64,000 bases of DNA from Alteromonadaceae bacterium (GTDB lineage Bacteria; Pseudomonadota; Gammaproteobacteria; Enterobacterales; Alteromonadaceae), in contig JABXHM010000017.1 of the NCBI GenBank assembly GCA_013373625.1, positions 1 through 64,000 on the forward strand, given 5' to 3'. Made by a program: the position numbers and the translations under genes. Below the pieces are notes generated by a model. The model searched no databases. It was not told where the DNA came from and saw only the letters and a list, made by a program, of their open reading frames with translations. Positions within the stretch are counted from its first letter, which is position 1, and every line of letters starts with the position of its first letter. This document shows, piece after piece, positions 40,356 through 49,532 of the stretch.

Positions 40356-43178
40356 TTATGGATTATTGACCAGAACTCGCACAGCATCGAGCTGCACATC
40401 ACTACTTTGCAGCACCTTGGTCAGGGCTGCCATTTGGGTTTCAAGAAACTCAATTTCACTATCACGAATAGCCGGATTTTGCTTTTGCAAATCAGTCAGA
40501 CGCTGAATTTCTGCCCCCAAACTGCTTTGCATGGTTTGCATGGCGTCGCTTAGCACATGATTGGCCTGTTGATGGGCTTTTTCACGGGCGCTTTCTAAGT
40601 GCTGCTGTAGTTGTGGTGTCAGCGCCTGCACCAGCTGTTGTGCTATTTTACGTCCAATCTTGCGATGAGCTGTGGTATCTAACTCTGATGGCTGCCCCTT
40701 GGCATCCAGACAGATTCGAATAGGCGTCGGCGGTAAAAACCGCTCTAACTGCAGAGCGGGTGGCGCTTTGGCTGATAAAATAAAGAGCGTTTCCAGGTAG
40801 TATGCCCCTTTTGGCTGGCTGGTGTCGGCGACAAAGCCTACGCTGCTTTTACCGTAGATATCGGTAAGCACCATTTCAATAGCATGATGTACCAGTGGGT
40901 GGTCCCAGGTTAAAAAGTGGACGTTTTCCAAAGTGGTAGCGGTACGACGCCGGTATGTGACCGTCATGCCTTCGGGATCGAGACCAGGTAAGTGACCGAT
41001 CATCGATTCAGTCGGGCGCAAAATAAAGCAGTCCTGGCCCTTTTCTTCCTGCTGCACACCGATAGCATCAAACAGGCGACCTGCAAATTTAGGTAAATCA
41101 GACGCGCTATCCAGCGCTATGATTTGTTCCAACAAGGTATCAACGCGGCCGACACCGGCCGCGTTTAGCTCCAGCAGCTTATCGCGGCCAGCATCCAGGC
41201 GGGCTTTGAGTTCGCTGTTTAACTGCTGGCTCTGACTGATTAACTCAGCTTGTAGGTCGGTATCGAATGGCGTGAGACAGTTCATGACCAAACTTTCTTC
41301 AACAGATTCAAACACCTTACCGCCAGTCGGACAGGTTTGCTCAAAGGCATTCAGCCCCTCGTGATACCATTTCAACAGTACTGACTGGGCTGATTCTTCA
41401 ATTACCGGAACGTGGATCTGAATATCTTCTGTTTGACCAATCCTGTCCAGGCGACCAATACGTTGTTCGAGTAAGTCCGGCGTCAATGGTAAATCAAACA
41501 GTACCAGGTGGTGAGCGAACTGAAAGTTACGGCCTTCACTACCAATTTCGCTACATAACAATATTTGCGCGCCATCTTCTGGATCGGCAAAGTAGTGAGC
41601 GGCTTTGTCGCGCTCAACAATACTCATGCCTTCGTGGAAAACCGCCTGACGGATACCGGTTCGTACGCGAATTGTTTCTGCCAGTTGTTGAGCGGTGCCG
41701 GCATTGGCACAAATCAGTAGCACTTTAGCTGGTTTGATATCCGGTAACAGGTTGAGCAACCATTCTACACGGGGGTCAGCATCAATCCACACGTCCTGTA
41801 CATCAGGCTGACGCTCCGGGAAAAGTGCCTCGGACAGAGACGTGATGGCATCAATCTGATATAGCTCCGGCTGGGGTAACGGATAAGCATGCAGGTGACG
41901 CGACGGAAAGCCCTCAATCGCTGCTCGACGGTTTCTGAACAACAGTCGACCGGTACCGTGACAGTCAATTAACTGATGGAGTATCGCATTGCGATTTTCC
42001 GGCGATGTCAGGTCATCGAACTGCGCCATAATTTCAGGGGCGAGTTGATTGAGTCTGGCAATATTTTCATCGCTTAAGGCGTTACCATCGATTAGTGGTG
42101 ATACGGCGTCGGCCAGTGCTGTGTACTGGGACTCTTCTTGTAAAAATGTGTTGTAGTCGTAAAAACGCGCCGGGTCGAGCAGGCGTAGTCTGGCAAAGTG
42201 GCTTTCATGACCAAGTTGATCGGGGGTGGCGGTGAGCAGCAAAACCCCTGGAGTTGCTTCGGCGAGCTTTTCGATGGTTTGATACTCTACCGAGGGCTCA
42301 CTGGCAGCCCACGCCAGGTGATGGGCTTCATCCACTACCAGTAAATCCCAGCTGGCTTGTTGAATTTGTTGTTGCCGTTTAGGGTGGCTGGTGAGCCAGT
42401 TAAGACCACACAATATGAGTTGGTCATTATCGAACGGGTTATCACTTTCGTCTTCGAGTGCTACGCAGCGGCTTTCATCGTAAATGGCAAAGGCCAGATT
42501 GACACGCCGCAGCATTTCAACCAGCCATTGGTGAAGCAACGTATCGGGCACCACGATTAACACCCGAGAAGCACGGCCGGTTAGGATTTGCTGGTGGATA
42601 ATCAGTGCGGCTTCTATCGTTTTACCCAAGCCCACTTCATCGGCTAATAGCACCCGTGGCGCGTAGCGGCTGCCTACTTCAGACGCAATGTGTAATTGGT
42701 GGGGAATAAGTTCAATTCGCGCACCAACCATACCAATGGTGTCAGACTGGGCATGTTCGTGCTGATTGGCGAAGGCGTTATAACGGATATCAAACCATTT
42801 GGGATGGTCAAACTGATAGTTGAACAACCGTTTTTCAGGTTGATTCAGGCGAATATGATGATCCAGATTAGGTTCCGCCAGGGTTACCACTTCTTTTGTA
42901 TCTTCACGAACGCCCTGATAGATGAGTACACCTTGCTGCTCAGTGACGGTTTCGACACACAGACTCCAGCCATCCTGGGATTTAACCGTGTCACCCACGG
43001 CAAATGTCAGTCGTGTGAGCGGCGCTTCCGCTTTAGTGTAAATGCGGCTTTCTTCAGTGGCCGGATATAAGACCTCTATAGAGCGAAAGTCGATACGAAT
43101 AATGGCGCCAAGACCAAGCTCAGTTTCGGTGTTACTAAGCCAGCGTTGGCCAATGGCAAATTGTGTGTCGGTACTCAT
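40356..43178 (-). CDS. rapA: RNA polymerase-associated helicase-like protein RapA
   Basis: 940 aa, slightly shorter than E. coli RapA (968). The N-terminal Tudor-like domains cover residues about 1-110. The SWI2/SNF2 ATPase has Walker A GLGKT at 183-187 in LLADEVGLGKTIEAALI, DEAHHLAW as Walker B, and the helicase C lobe with CSEIGSEGRNFQFAHH and QRIGRLDRIGQ. RapA binds RNA polymerase core and recycles it after transcription, chiefly under salt stress. Forms an operon with the downstream rluA. Confidence 0.97.
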   Translation of the reverse strand: MSTDTQFAIGQRWLSNTETELGLGAIIRIDFRSIEVLYPATEESRIYTKAEAPLTRLTFAVGDTVKSQDGWSLCVETVTEQQGVLIYQGVREDTKEVVTLAEPNLDHHIRLNQPEKRLFNYQFDHPKWFDIRYNAFANQHEHAQSDTIGMVGARIELIPHQLHIASEVGSRYAPRVLLADEVGLGKTIEAALIIHQQILTGRASRVLIVVPDTLLHQWLVEMLRRVNLAFAIYDESRCVALEDESDNPFDNDQLILCGLNWLTSHPKRQQQIQQASWDLLVVDEAHHLAWAASEPSVEYQTIEKLAEATPGVLLLTATPDQLGHESHFARLRLLDPARFYDYNTFLQEESQYTALADAVSPLIDGNALSDENIARLNQLAPEIMAQFDDLTSPENRNAILHQLIDCHGTGRLLFRNRRAAIEGFPSRHLHAYPLPQPELYQIDAITSLSEALFPERQPDVQDVWIDADPRVEWLLNLLPDIKPAKVLLICANAGTAQQLAETIRVRTGIRQAVFHEGMSIVERDKAAHYFADPEDGAQILLCSEIGSEGRNFQFAHHLVLFDLPLTPDLLEQRIGRLDRIGQTEDIQIHVPVIEESAQSVLLKWYHEGLNAFEQTCPTGGKVFESVEESLVMNCLTPFDTDLQAELISQSQQLNSELKARLDAGRDKLLELNAAGVGRVDTLLEQIIALDSASDLPKFAGRLFDAIGVQQEEKGQDCFILRPTESMIGHLPGLDPEGMTVTYRRRTATTLENVHFLTWDHPLVHHAIEMVLTDIYGKSSVGFVADTSQPKGAYYLETLFILSAKAPPALQLERFLPPTPIRICLDAKGQPSELDTTAHRKIGRKIAQQLVQALTPQLQQHLESAREKAHQQANHVLSDAMQTMQSSLGAEIQRLTDLQKQNPAIRDSEIEFLETQMAALTKVLQSSDVQLDAVRVLVNNP

Positions 43179-43513
43179 TTTTTTACTGCTCCGTGATAAC
43201 CGGGAGGCGTATTGTACTGATCACGCCTGTAGCTGTCTTGATCAATATAGCAATCCTGACAATTCTTGCTGCTGATTGAGAGAATTCTGTACTAATTACC
43301 GCCAGCTTTTAGCTGTGCGACAGAATTTATTTACAGAATTTTGCTAAAAAAAAGTGAATAACTCAGCAAACTGCATTATGGTGGAGTTGATGGTCGATGT
43401 GATGCGGAGTATCAATCGGCTCAGCGCTTCGCGCATTGGCAGCTCCGTGTACATTGGCTCGTAATAGCACGTCGCATTTGAGACGAGCTTGGTCATGTTC
43501 ATTGGAGTAACGG
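43179..43513. other. Divergent intergenic region rapA-phoH with repeated ACAGAATT octamer
   Basis: 335 bases between divergent genes. ACAGAATT occurs directly at 43320-43327 and 43333-43340, exactly 13 bases apart, and inverted as AATTCTGT at 43283-43290. The stretch is AT-rich near the copies. A 24-codon frame from 43390 to 43464 (ATG with GGAG four bases upstream) could be a leader peptide but is not convincing. GCGCTTCGCGC makes a short hairpin at about 43424-43434. Confidence 0.4.
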
Positions 43514-44911
43514 ATGCCAAGAAATAGCAATGCAGACACCAGAATTTATGTACTGGACACCAATATCCTGCTACACGAACCCCTTGCCTTTCTCTCTTTT
43601 AAAGAAAATGATGTTGTAGTACCCATGACGGTACTGGAAGAACTCGACTACATTAAAGACAGTAAGAAAGATGTCGCTCGCGACGCCCGCGTTTGTATTC
43701 GAGCGATGGAAGATTTATTGCGCGATGCCAGCCCTGAGGATATGTTGGCCGGTGTGCCGCTTAGCGGTTTCGGCGCTGGAGAAAACCGGCCTACAGGTAC
43801 ACTGTCAATATATGCGGACCTGAATATGGCAGAGTCACAGCAAATTTTTGCCAGTGACGAAAACGATAATCGCATTATTAATGTAGCGCTGCATTTGCAA
43901 ACCATGTTTGCCACCCAGGAAGTGGTATTGGTGACCAAAGACATCAATATGCGTCTCAAAGCAAAAGGTGCTGGTCTTGCTCATGTTGAGGATTACCGCA
44001 CTGATCAACTTATCTCGGATATTAAATATCTGACCAAAGGTTATCACCAGTTTGAAGGCGACTTTTGGCAACGGGTTAAATCGGTAGATAGTCGCTCAGA
44101 AGGGCGCGATACCATTCATACCGTGCCTCGCTCATTACTGCCGGAAGCTTATGTAAACGAATTCTTACTTGATGACAGTAACCAGTTCGCCGGTTTAGTT
44201 GAGTCGATGACCAGCGATGAAATGGACATTCTGGACCTGGGTTACGATCGCTTAATGTCACGTTCCGCCTGGGGAATTACACCCAAAAATATAGGTCAGG
44301 CAATGGCGCTGCATTCGTTGCTGGATCCGCATATTGACCTGGTCATTCTGACCGGCCCGGCCGGCAGTGGGAAAACCTTACTGGCACTCGCCGCCGCGCT
44401 GGAAATGGTGGTGGAGCGCAATATGTACGATAAGATTATCGTTACCCGCAATACCCCTGAAATTGCTGAATCTATCGGCTTTTTGCCTGGCACCGAGGAA
44501 GAAAAAATGGCGCCCTGGCTGGCGGCGATTACCGACTCTCTGGAAGTGCTGCATAAACACGATGAAAACACCAAGGGCTCTATGAGCTATATCATGGAAA
44601 AAGCCAATATTCAGTTTAAGTCGGTGAACTTTATGCGTGGACGCAGTATTCAAAATGCCATTGTGATTTTGGATGAGTCACAAAATCTGACGGCATCGCA
44701 ACTCAAAACCATCATTACCCGCTGTGGTGAAGGCACCAAGTTAATCTGTAGTGGCAACCTGGCGCAAATCGATAGCAACTATTTGAGTGCCGTGACATCT
44801 GGTTTAACGTATTTGGTAGAAAAGTTTAAAGACTTCTCTGGGAGTGCCACGATTAATCTGGATGGTGTAGTACGCTCTCGTCTCGCAGACTTTGCTGAAA
44901 ACCATATGTAA
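43514..44911 (+). CDS. PIN domain-PhoH ATPase (PhoH2-type)
   Basis: 465 aa. The N-terminal PIN domain (RIYVLDTNILLHEPLAF, VPMTVLEELDYIKDSKKD) is a nuclease-like fold with conserved Asp residues, and DINMRLKA closes it near residue 145. The C-terminal PhoH P-loop domain has GPAGSGKTLLALAAAL near residue 282 and VILDESQNLTASQLKT as Walker B. The PIN-PhoH fusion is the PhoH2 type; such proteins have ATP-dependent RNA helicase and RNase activity in other bacteria. ATG start with TTGGAG upstream. No toxin-antitoxin partner was noticed beside it. Confidence 0.92.
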   Translation: MPRNSNADTRIYVLDTNILLHEPLAFLSFKENDVVVPMTVLEELDYIKDSKKDVARDARVCIRAMEDLLRDASPEDMLAGVPLSGFGAGENRPTGTLSIYADLNMAESQQIFASDENDNRIINVALHLQTMFATQEVVLVTKDINMRLKAKGAGLAHVEDYRTDQLISDIKYLTKGYHQFEGDFWQRVKSVDSRSEGRDTIHTVPRSLLPEAYVNEFLLDDSNQFAGLVESMTSDEMDILDLGYDRLMSRSAWGITPKNIGQAMALHSLLDPHIDLVILTGPAGSGKTLLALAAALEMVVERNMYDKIIVTRNTPEIAESIGFLPGTEEEKMAPWLAAITDSLEVLHKHDENTKGSMSYIMEKANIQFKSVNFMRGRSIQNAIVILDESQNLTASQLKTIITRCGEGTKLICSGNLAQIDSNYLSAVTSGLTYLVEKFKDFSGSATINLDGVVRSRLADFAENHM

Positions 44912-44917
44912 AATTGT

Positions 44918-44944
44918 CGCCTGTGCGGGCATGCCTGACAGGCG
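44918..44944. terminator. Hairpin after phoH in convergent gap
   Basis: CGCCTGT and ACAGGCG form a 7-bp perfect outer stem around an inner palindrome GGCATGCC. It lies seven bases after the phoH stop and four bases before the stop of the convergent gene. It lacks a plus-strand T tract; the minus-strand side has only TTTT. A factor-assisted or two-way transcript end is possible. Confidence 0.45.
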
Positions 44945-44947
44945 CAC

Positions 44948-45928
44948 TTACTCAGTAGTGGGATTAGCTGGTGGGATATCTTCTAAGGTGTACTGTAACG
45001 AGGCGAGTTGTTGCTTGGTTGACATACTGACTTCGCCCAGTAGTAACGGAGCAGGCCCGGTGGGATCGAGCAGTACATAGGGTAAGCCTTCAATCAGTAG
45101 CGTATTATCTTTGCTGAGTGGCGTTATGGCAATGGCAAGCAACGCATGATTATTCAATAAAACCAAGCGCATGGCGTTAGCGGGCAAAAACGCTCTGATT
45201 AGTGCCGCAGTAAGTACTGACTTACTGTCACAGTCGCCGATGTTTTGATTGAGTATCGCCAACGGCGGTGAAAACCCGGAACCATTACTTGACACCCGGT
45301 TGGTTAGTTCATCGTAAGGAATAGCCTGTACCCAACTAAGCAACAAGTTGAGGTAAGAGCGGGCGTTAGCCTGCTGGTCTACGATTTCATACAGAGACTG
45401 AGCAAGGGGGATTAACGGTAGCGTACTTTCTTCAATATACCTGACATGGTTGGGCTTAATGGCTTTTTGCAAAAGTGGGGTGGTGTAGTGCTCATAATAT
45501 CGCTCCTCCAAATAGTGATTCATGGCTTGTTGTTGGGTTTCTTTAAGATTAGCTTGTAATGTATCGACGACATCTTTGCGCTTACCGGTAAGTGAGAACT
45601 CCAGTGAATCATAACGTTTTGTGAGAGTGAAGCGTGCATCACGGGGATCGATTTCCCGCGCAGCTTGAATGAGCGCTATTTCTACAGCACGTAAGGCCAG
45701 GTTGGGGCTATAGTTAACCTGTTGTATGGGTAAGGCACGGGTGCTTTCAAAGGGTAATAGAAACGAGATCTGGCGTAGGTTGTTATCGTGATCCAACCAG
45801 CCGTACGTATACTGCACGCCGTCGTCGCCCAACACACGCTGATATAGCGTTTGTTCGCCATAACAGGCATGGCTGGCCATTAGCACACCACAACATAACC
45901 ATCGAATAACGCTTTTCATTCCCCACAT
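44948..45928 (-). CDS. Exported transglutaminase-like protein
   Basis: About 326 aa. A signal-like N-terminus (MKSVIRWLCCGVLMASHA) precedes CYGEQT, so the protein is exported; LMASHAC might be read as a poor lipobox. The C-terminal third has Cys in GDCDSKSVLTAALIRA, His in LLNNHALLAIAI and Asp in YVLLDPTG, in the order of the transglutaminase-like Cys-His-Asp triad. The middle is helical with no recognised domain. The start is uncertain: ATG 45928 or ATG 45919. Function is unknown; the fold is often a peptidase or amidase in bacteria. It is convergent with phoH. Confidence 0.68.
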   Translation of the reverse strand: MWGMKSVIRWLCCGVLMASHACYGEQTLYQRVLGDDGVQYTYGWLDHDNNLRQISFLLPFESTRALPIQQVNYSPNLALRAVEIALIQAAREIDPRDARFTLTKRYDSLEFSLTGKRKDVVDTLQANLKETQQQAMNHYLEERYYEHYTTPLLQKAIKPNHVRYIEESTLPLIPLAQSLYEIVDQQANARSYLNLLLSWVQAIPYDELTNRVSSNGSGFSPPLAILNQNIGDCDSKSVLTAALIRAFLPANAMRLVLLNNHALLAIAITPLSKDNTLLIEGLPYVLLDPTGPAPLLLGEVSMSTKQQLASLQYTLEDIPPANPTTE

Positions 45929-46124
45929 ACCGTTGGTTAGGAAATTATCCCGATTATTCAGTATAGTACAGATAATGGTAGGCGAGTAGTGCACGTTTTG
46001 GCGAACGATACGGTCAGCAATCAGATTATGTCGTTGTGGATGGCAGCGCTGTACTGAAAGTCAGCGATGTCGGTGCATACGACTTGCGAAAGTTGCCGCG
46101 AGCAGCTTTGAAGGTAACCTCTGA

Positions 46125-47522
46125 TTACTGGTCGCTCTGCGGGTTAAACCAATCGAGTTGACGCTGAAGACTGACAACCCCACCAACAATAATCAGCACT
46201 GGCGGCTTCATTTGAGCAAGTTCAGGATGAGCATTTATGTTGCTCAGTATACCTGTGATGACCTTCTGTTGCTGGGTGGTCGCCGAGCGAATGAGGGCAA
46301 TGGGCGTATCGGCTGACAGGCCGTGTTTAACCAGTTGCTCGCAAATAATGGGTAAACCGGTCAGCCCCATATAAAAGACAATGGTTTGATTGGCCTGCGC
46401 TAAACTGCGCCAGTTCAAATCGATGCTGCCATCTTTTAAATGACCGGTGGCAAAAACCACTGACTGGGCGTGGTCGCGATGTGTCAGTGGAATACCTGCA
46501 TAAGAACCCGCCCCCGCCGCCGCAGTAATTCCCGGCACGACCTGAAAATCAATGTTTTCTGCTATGAGTCGTTGAATTTCTTCACCACCACGGCCAAAAA
46601 TAAAGGGGTCACCGCCTTTGAGACGTACCACTCGATTACCTTCTTTGGCATAGTTGATCAGTAACTGATTAATATCATCTTGCGGCAGAGTATGGACACT
46701 CCTGGCTTTACCGACATAGACTTTTTCGGCATCGCGGCGAACTAATTCAAGAATTTGTGGTGACACCAGGCGATCGTATATTACTACATCTGCTTTTTGC
46801 ATTAAGCGTAAAGCTCTGAACGTCAGCAAATCAGGATCGCCTGGGCCCGCGCCAACCAGGTAAACCTGGCCCTGGGTTTGTTTGTTCTCAGCGGCAGCAT
46901 GCAATGCGGCAGTAAATTTCTCTTCGGCGCGATGCGTATTGCCTTGGGTGACTTCCTCGGCAATATCGCCGTCGAGTACTGACTCCCAGAAATAGCGCCT
47001 GGCAGTTACCGAGCTTAATGCATGTTTAACCCGCTCGCGGAACCGCTCTGAAAACGCCCCGAGTTTGCTAATATTCGCCGGAATGAGTGATTCGAGCTTT
47101 TGCCGTAAGTAACGTAAGAGCACCGGCGCATTACCGCCACTGCTCATCGCAACAACGATGGGGGAGCGGTCAATAATAGAGGGGGTAATAAACCCGCACA
47201 GTGGCGTGTTGTCAACTACGTTAACCAACAGGTTGCGGGCGGTTGCTTTAGCATGAATGTCTGCGTTTAACGCTTCGTCACTGGTGGCAACAAAAACCAC
47301 CCGAACATCAGCCAGATCACTGTCTTCAAACGGGCGCTGGCAGAGAGTGACCTGGTCCGAGTCAGCCAGGTGTCTGACGGTAGCACATACTTCTGGTGCT
47401 ACCACTTTAACCTGCGCATGACTTTTAAGCAGTAATTCGAGCTTGCGTGCCGCTACCTCACCTGCCCCTATAATAAGGCAGGGCAGGTTTTCAGTATCAA
47501 TAAATAATGGGAAGTAACGCAT
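46125..47522 (-). CDS. cysG: Siroheme synthase CysG
   Basis: 465 aa trifunctional enzyme. Residues about 1-150 are the dehydrogenase/ferrochelatase domain with CLIIGAGEVAARKLELLL and GFITPSIIDRSPIVVAMSSGG. Residues about 215-455 are the uroporphyrinogen III C-methyltransferase with VYLVGAGPGDPDLLTFRALR, RLKGGDPFIFGRGGEE and VVPGITAAAGAGSYAGIPLTHR. It turns uroporphyrinogen III into siroheme, the cofactor of sulfite and nitrite reductases. No cys or nir genes lie next to it here. ATG start. Confidence 0.96.
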   Translation of the reverse strand: MRYFPLFIDTENLPCLIIGAGEVAARKLELLLKSHAQVKVVAPEVCATVRHLADSDQVTLCQRPFEDSDLADVRVVFVATSDEALNADIHAKATARNLLVNVVDNTPLCGFITPSIIDRSPIVVAMSSGGNAPVLLRYLRQKLESLIPANISKLGAFSERFRERVKHALSSVTARRYFWESVLDGDIAEEVTQGNTHRAEEKFTAALHAAAENKQTQGQVYLVGAGPGDPDLLTFRALRLMQKADVVIYDRLVSPQILELVRRDAEKVYVGKARSVHTLPQDDINQLLINYAKEGNRVVRLKGGDPFIFGRGGEEIQRLIAENIDFQVVPGITAAAGAGSYAGIPLTHRDHAQSVVFATGHLKDGSIDLNWRSLAQANQTIVFYMGLTGLPIICEQLVKHGLSADTPIALIRSATTQQQKVITGILSNINAHPELAQMKPPVLIIVGGVVSLQRQLDWFNPQSDQ

Positions 47523-47613
47523 GTCAAACTCTGTACTCTGTAATCAGGAGGTAAGTTTGCCCCGATAACGATATTTTTAAAACGAATTAAAAAATATTTT
47601 TTAGAGTAATTAG

Positions 47614-49368
47614 TTATTTATCGCGTGGCTTACTCTTACGTTTGGCAGGTGGCTTATCAGACCATTCACGTATTGCTAAGCGCTGACCAGCAACTCGCGT
47701 ACCTTGCAAAGTTTGCCTGGTTTCTGCTGGCATACTGTCTGGTAAATCTACCGTACTGAAATTGTCATAAATTTCGATTGCACCGATATGCTTGCTGTCG
47801 ATATTGGCCTCGTTAGCAATAGCACCAACAATATTACCGGGTTTTACGCCATGGGTATGACCTACTTCGATACGGAAACGCTGCTTCCCTTCATCCGGCT
47901 TACGGCTCTCACGAGGGGATTTCCGTCGTGCGTCGCGACCTTTAGAAGCGTTATCACGACGTCCGCTATCACGGCGTCCACTATCGCGGCGAGAATCGTC
48001 AAACTTGGGCTTACTATGTAAATCCGGACGATCTGACTCTTTTAGTAGCAGTGGCTCATCACCCTGGGCAATTTTAACCAAAGCTGCCAGCAGTACTTCC
48101 GGGCTGGCTTCAATTTCCTCAACCAACATATCTACAATTGGCATCAGACTCTCGATGTTATCGTCTTTTGTCGCCTCTGAAATGCTCTGCTTAAACTTAC
48201 TTAAGCGAGTTTGATTCAGTTCGGTGATAGACGGGATAGGCATCGACTCGATGGTTTGACGTGTGGCCTTTTCGATGGCGAACAACATGCGTTTTTCGCG
48301 GTGCGAAATAAATAAGATCGCATCACCTGTGCGACCTGCACGACCAGTTCGACCTATGCGGTGAACGTAGCTTTCTGTATCGTACGGGATATCAAAATTA
48401 ACAACATGACTAACCCGTTCAACATCGAGACCACGCGCTACCACATCCGTGGCTACTAAAATATCAATCTTGCCTTGTTTAAGACGATCAACCGTGCGTT
48501 CTCTCGATGATTGTGGAATATCACCATTTAATGGTTCCACGTCGTAACCACGGGCAGCCAGTTTTTCAGCCAATTCAAGGGTAGCAGTTTTCGTACGAAC
48601 AAAGATAATCATGCCGTCAAACGGCTCGACTTCCATGATGCGGGTAAGTGCCTCCAGTTTGTGGTGGCCTGCTATCTGACAGTAGCGTTGTCGAATAGTA
48701 CTTGCCGTGCTCACTTTGGACGCAATCTTCACATGCTTTGGATCATTCAGGTAACGCTGAGCAATCTTTTTGATTGGTGCCGGCATGGTGGCCGAGAACA
48801 ATGCTGTTTGACGTTCTTTAGGCGCATGGCTTAGGATCAGCTCAACATCATCAATGAATCCCATGCGTAGCATTTCATCGGCTTCATCAAGCACCAGGAA
48901 TTTAAGCTGATCAAGTTTAAGCGTACCACGTTTAATGTGGTCAATAACCCGTCCGGGGGTGCCCACTATAACCTGTACACCGCGTTTCAGCTGACGAATC
49001 TGGTTATCATAGGACTGCCCACCGTAAACAGGGAGAACGCGTATTTTTTTCGAGAAGCTGGCATAAGCCTGAAACGCTTCTGCCACCTGAATAGCCAACT
49101 CGCGGGTCGGTGCTAACACCAGTAGCTGCGGATAGTTACTTTCTACGTCCAGGTTGGCTAGCATAGGCAGTGCGAATGCCGCTGTTTTACCTGTGCCAGT
49201 TTGTGCTTGCCCTAATAAATCATTGCCCGCAAGCAAAAGAGGTATGCTCTCAGCTTGAATTGGTGACGGTTTCTCATAGCCAACTTTCTCTAAGGCTTGT
49301 AAGATAGGTGGCGGAAGGTTGAGATCTTTGAAGGTCAGTTCGACATTTGTATCGACATTTGTAGTCAT
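47614..49368 (-). CDS. deaD: DEAD-box RNA helicase DeaD/CsdA
   Basis: 584 aa. Q motif (FKDLNLPPPILQALEKVGY), Walker A AQTGTGKTAAFALP, PTRELAIQV, DEAD as VLDEADEMLRMGF, SATMP and HRIGRTGRAGRTGD are all intact. An Arg- and Asp-rich linker (SRRDSGRRDSGRRD) and the DeaD RNA-binding domain (FRIEVGHTHGVKPGNIVGAI) follow. DeaD helps 50S assembly and unwinds mRNA in the cold. It stands alone with a 164-base gap to the divergent PrsT-like gene. The helicase branch is set by the DbpA-like C-terminal domain and the linker. Confidence 0.93.
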   Translation of the reverse strand: MTTNVDTNVELTFKDLNLPPPILQALEKVGYEKPSPIQAESIPLLLAGNDLLGQAQTGTGKTAAFALPMLANLDVESNYPQLLVLAPTRELAIQVAEAFQAYASFSKKIRVLPVYGGQSYDNQIRQLKRGVQVIVGTPGRVIDHIKRGTLKLDQLKFLVLDEADEMLRMGFIDDVELILSHAPKERQTALFSATMPAPIKKIAQRYLNDPKHVKIASKVSTASTIRQRYCQIAGHHKLEALTRIMEVEPFDGMIIFVRTKTATLELAEKLAARGYDVEPLNGDIPQSSRERTVDRLKQGKIDILVATDVVARGLDVERVSHVVNFDIPYDTESYVHRIGRTGRAGRTGDAILFISHREKRMLFAIEKATRQTIESMPIPSITELNQTRLSKFKQSISEATKDDNIESLMPIVDMLVEEIEASPEVLLAALVKIAQGDEPLLLKESDRPDLHSKPKFDDSRRDSGRRDSGRRDNASKGRDARRKSPRESRKPDEGKQRFRIEVGHTHGVKPGNIVGAIANEANIDSKHIGAIEIYDNFSTVDLPDSMPAETRQTLQGTRVAGQRLAIREWSDKPPAKRKSKPRDK

Positions 49369-49532
49369 TAAATTACGGATCCTGGATAACTCGGATTGGC
49401 ATAGCAGAAAGCCAGCGGCATTATTAAAAAACTATTATAGGCCATTCGCAGTGTGGATACCACGACTGTATTAGGAATACCCTAGGTTCTTTTAAGGGTA
49501 AGACATAAAATAACAATTGCAAGGTATGCTAT

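Noticed and set aside
43424-43434. GCGCTTCGCGC hairpin before phoH
   Set aside because: It is only four or five base pairs long and lacks a T run, so it is not convincing as a terminator or operator by itself.
47589-47602. AAAAAATATTTTTT palindrome after deaD
   Set aside because: It has no GC pairs, so it would be a very weak hairpin; it is probably AT-rich intergenic sequence rather than a terminator.
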